From Yersinia massiliensis CCUG 53443 (GTDB lineage Bacteria > Pseudomonadota > Gammaproteobacteria > Enterobacterales > Enterobacteriaceae), in assembly GCF_000312485.1 (NCBI RefSeq), contig NZ_HE997645.1, positions 424,019 to 488,018 on the forward strand: a DNA stretch of 64,000 nucleotides, given 5' to 3'. Below are positions 62,856 through 64,000 of this stretch, piece after piece. The notes below the pieces were generated by a model. It did no database searches, was not told the DNA's origin, and was given only the letters and a program-made list of their open reading frames with translations. A program made the position numbers and the translations under genes. The first letter of the stretch is position 1. Every line of letters begins with the position of its first letter.

Positions 62856-64000
62856 TTATGGTTTTGGCTCGAAATACATTTCTTCAAACGGGATTTCATA
62901 TTGGGAGGGGTTAAAACTCACCCCGCGAAGCTGATTACTATAAATCGCTTTGGTGCGTGAATAGGTCAGCGGAATATAAACGCCTTCCTCAGCCAATAAG
63001 GTGAACAATTGTTGATATAAAGCCTGACGCTGTTTTTCATCTGGAGAGACCAAAAGTTCGCCAATCATTTGGTCTATTTTGGGTTTGCTGGCAAGCCCCT
63101 TTTGCCCCTGATAATCAGCATGGGCGGGAATACGGAAGGACGAAACATAGGATTGAGGATCATACGGGGTGCCCCAAGATAATGAATATTGAATATCAAA
63201 ATCACCTGATTTTTGGCGGTCCAAAAATGACTGTTTCTCCTCACCGACAATCTTTAAATCAACGCCGACCTGTTTGAAATCTTCTTGAATAACTTCAGCA
63301 ATTTCACGCTCCGCCGCGTTATTACTGTTGTAAGACAGCATCAGTTGTAAAGGTTTGCCTGCTTTACTGCGGAAAGTTTGCCCTTGGGGTAATACCCAGC
63401 CCGCCTGTTCTAACAGCGCCGAGGCTTTTGCGGGATCAAAATGGTAAACCGGCAGGTCAATATCAGCATAAGGGACATGCCGTGACATCAACGTATCGGC
63501 GACCGTTTCCGTTCCATCCATCACACCTTCTGCAATGGCTTTTTTATCGACGGCATATTGCAGTGCCTGTCGGACGGCTCGCTCACCGGTGATTGCTTTG
63601 CTGCTATTGAGCACTAGCGCACGCGAAGCAATCGGCGGGCTCATTACAGCGGTAAATTTGCCGGTATTATGCAGTGCCTCAAACGTATCCATGTCCAGCA
63701 TATCGCCATCAGCACCAAAGATAAGCTGCACATCCCCTTTTTGTAACGCCATCAACATACTCTGACGATCAGGGATGACCTGCCACTGTACTCGGTCAAT
63801 TTTCGGGCGCTGTCCCCAGTAGTGATCATTGGCCACAAATATCGCGTATTGATTCTTGTTATGTTGCTGTAATACCCACGGCCCCGTCCCCGAATAAGCA
63901 CTCACACCCTCACGGGTTTGCCCATTAATAAAATCTTTTGGCGAAATAAAGCGGAAAGGACGTGTTAACCCCAGCTCGACTAACGTCGGGTAATAGGGTT
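62856..64000 (-). CDS. nikA: Nickel ABC transporter substrate-binding protein NikA (YntA-like), 5' end outside the window
   Basis: This is the periplasmic binding protein, with 381 codons visible and the N-terminal part beyond position 64000. Visible landmarks include VELGLTRPFRFISPKDF, SAYSGTGPWVL, VPYADIDLPVYHFDPAKA, GTPYDPQSYVSSFRIPAHADYQGQKGLA and the end YEIPFEEMYFEPKP. It resembles E. coli NikA more than dipeptide-binding DppA. In that family nickel is bound as a complex with histidine or a chelator. It leads the operon into nikB. The promoter and signal peptide are not in the window. Confidence 0.85.
   Translation of the reverse strand, partial: PYYPTLVELGLTRPFRFISPKDFINGQTREGVSAYSGTGPWVLQQHNKNQYAIFVANDHYWGQRPKIDRVQWQVIPDRQSMLMALQKGDVQLIFGADGDMLDMDTFEALHNTGKFTAVMSPPIASRALVLNSSKAITGERAVRQALQYAVDKKAIAEGVMDGTETVADTLMSRHVPYADIDLPVYHFDPAKASALLEQAGWVLPQGQTFRSKAGKPLQLMLSYNSNNAAEREIAEVIQEDFKQVGVDLKIVGEEKQSFLDRQKSGDFDIQYSLSWGTPYDPQSYVSSFRIPAHADYQGQKGLASKPKIDQMIGELLVSPDEKQRQALYQQLFTLLAEEGVYIPLTYSRTKAIYSNQLRGVSFNPSQYEIPFEEMYFEPKP

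Noticed and set aside
1-64000. tRNA, rRNA or prophage genes
   Set aside because: No cloverleaf-like sequences, rRNA segments or integrase, capsid or tail genes other than T6SS homologues were noticed. A covariance-model scan was not possible.

Overview
The window looks like chromosomal DNA of Yersinia or a close Yersiniaceae relative. This rests on moderate GC in core-like genes, very AT-rich gaps, and the combination of an inverse autotransporter, an mdtNOP-type pump, a complete type VI secretion system (T6SS), a CdiB/CdiA system and a nickel ABC transporter. No rRNA, tRNA, CRISPR array, phage or intact insertion sequence was seen. The genus call is inference.

Layout. Positions 1-1927 (minus) hold the 5' part of an invasin/intimin-family inverse autotransporter, broken by a one-base change in a homopolymer inside its LysM domain. 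Positions 2342-2791 carry the decayed C-terminal part of a DeoR-family regulator. A PhoD-like phosphatase and a short lipoprotein follow (3508-5540, plus). Next are a ytcA-mdtN-mdtO-mdtP tripartite efflux operon (5544-10366, minus), a metal-dependent amidohydrolase (10430-11893, minus) and a secreted DUF2135/TPR protein (12535-13713, plus).

The T6SS fills 13846-42941, all on the minus strand. In transcription order it reads tssB, tssC, tssK, tssL, an OmpA-domain membrane protein, hcp, clpV, a small membrane protein with a DUF1493 partner, vgrG, a DUF4123 adaptor, a dead and a live copy of a DUF3304 immunity lipoprotein, a Tle1-type phospholipase effector, PAAR, an unrecognised membrane protein, tssM, tssA, tssF, tssG, tssJ, tssE and a VasL-like protein. 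The tssM membrane hairpin is in another frame from the rest of the gene. The cargo block (about 25.3-33.6 kb) gives VgrG and PAAR as the spike, DUF4123 as loader, Tle1 as toxin and DUF3304 as periplasmic protection.

The contact-dependent inhibition region fills 43504-58810, also minus. cdiB and a 2998-residue cdiA with an EndoU-like toxin are followed by cdiI. Downstream lies a chain of promoterless pieces: a CPCC-type immunity remnant, a 2.7-kb orphan cdiA 3' module with its own toxin and immunity gene, and a third mosaic toxin-end fragment. The orphan module shares about 1.39 kb of near-identical, gap-free sequence with cdiA at a constant offset of 3677 bp, so recombination could swap toxins. 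Both cdiI-type genes end at closely similar terminators.

The window closes with a nikABCDE (yntABCDE-type) nickel importer (59405-64000, minus), with nikA running off the end. Several single-base frameshifts fall at or next to short homopolymers, so either sequencing error or real decay must be considered for them.
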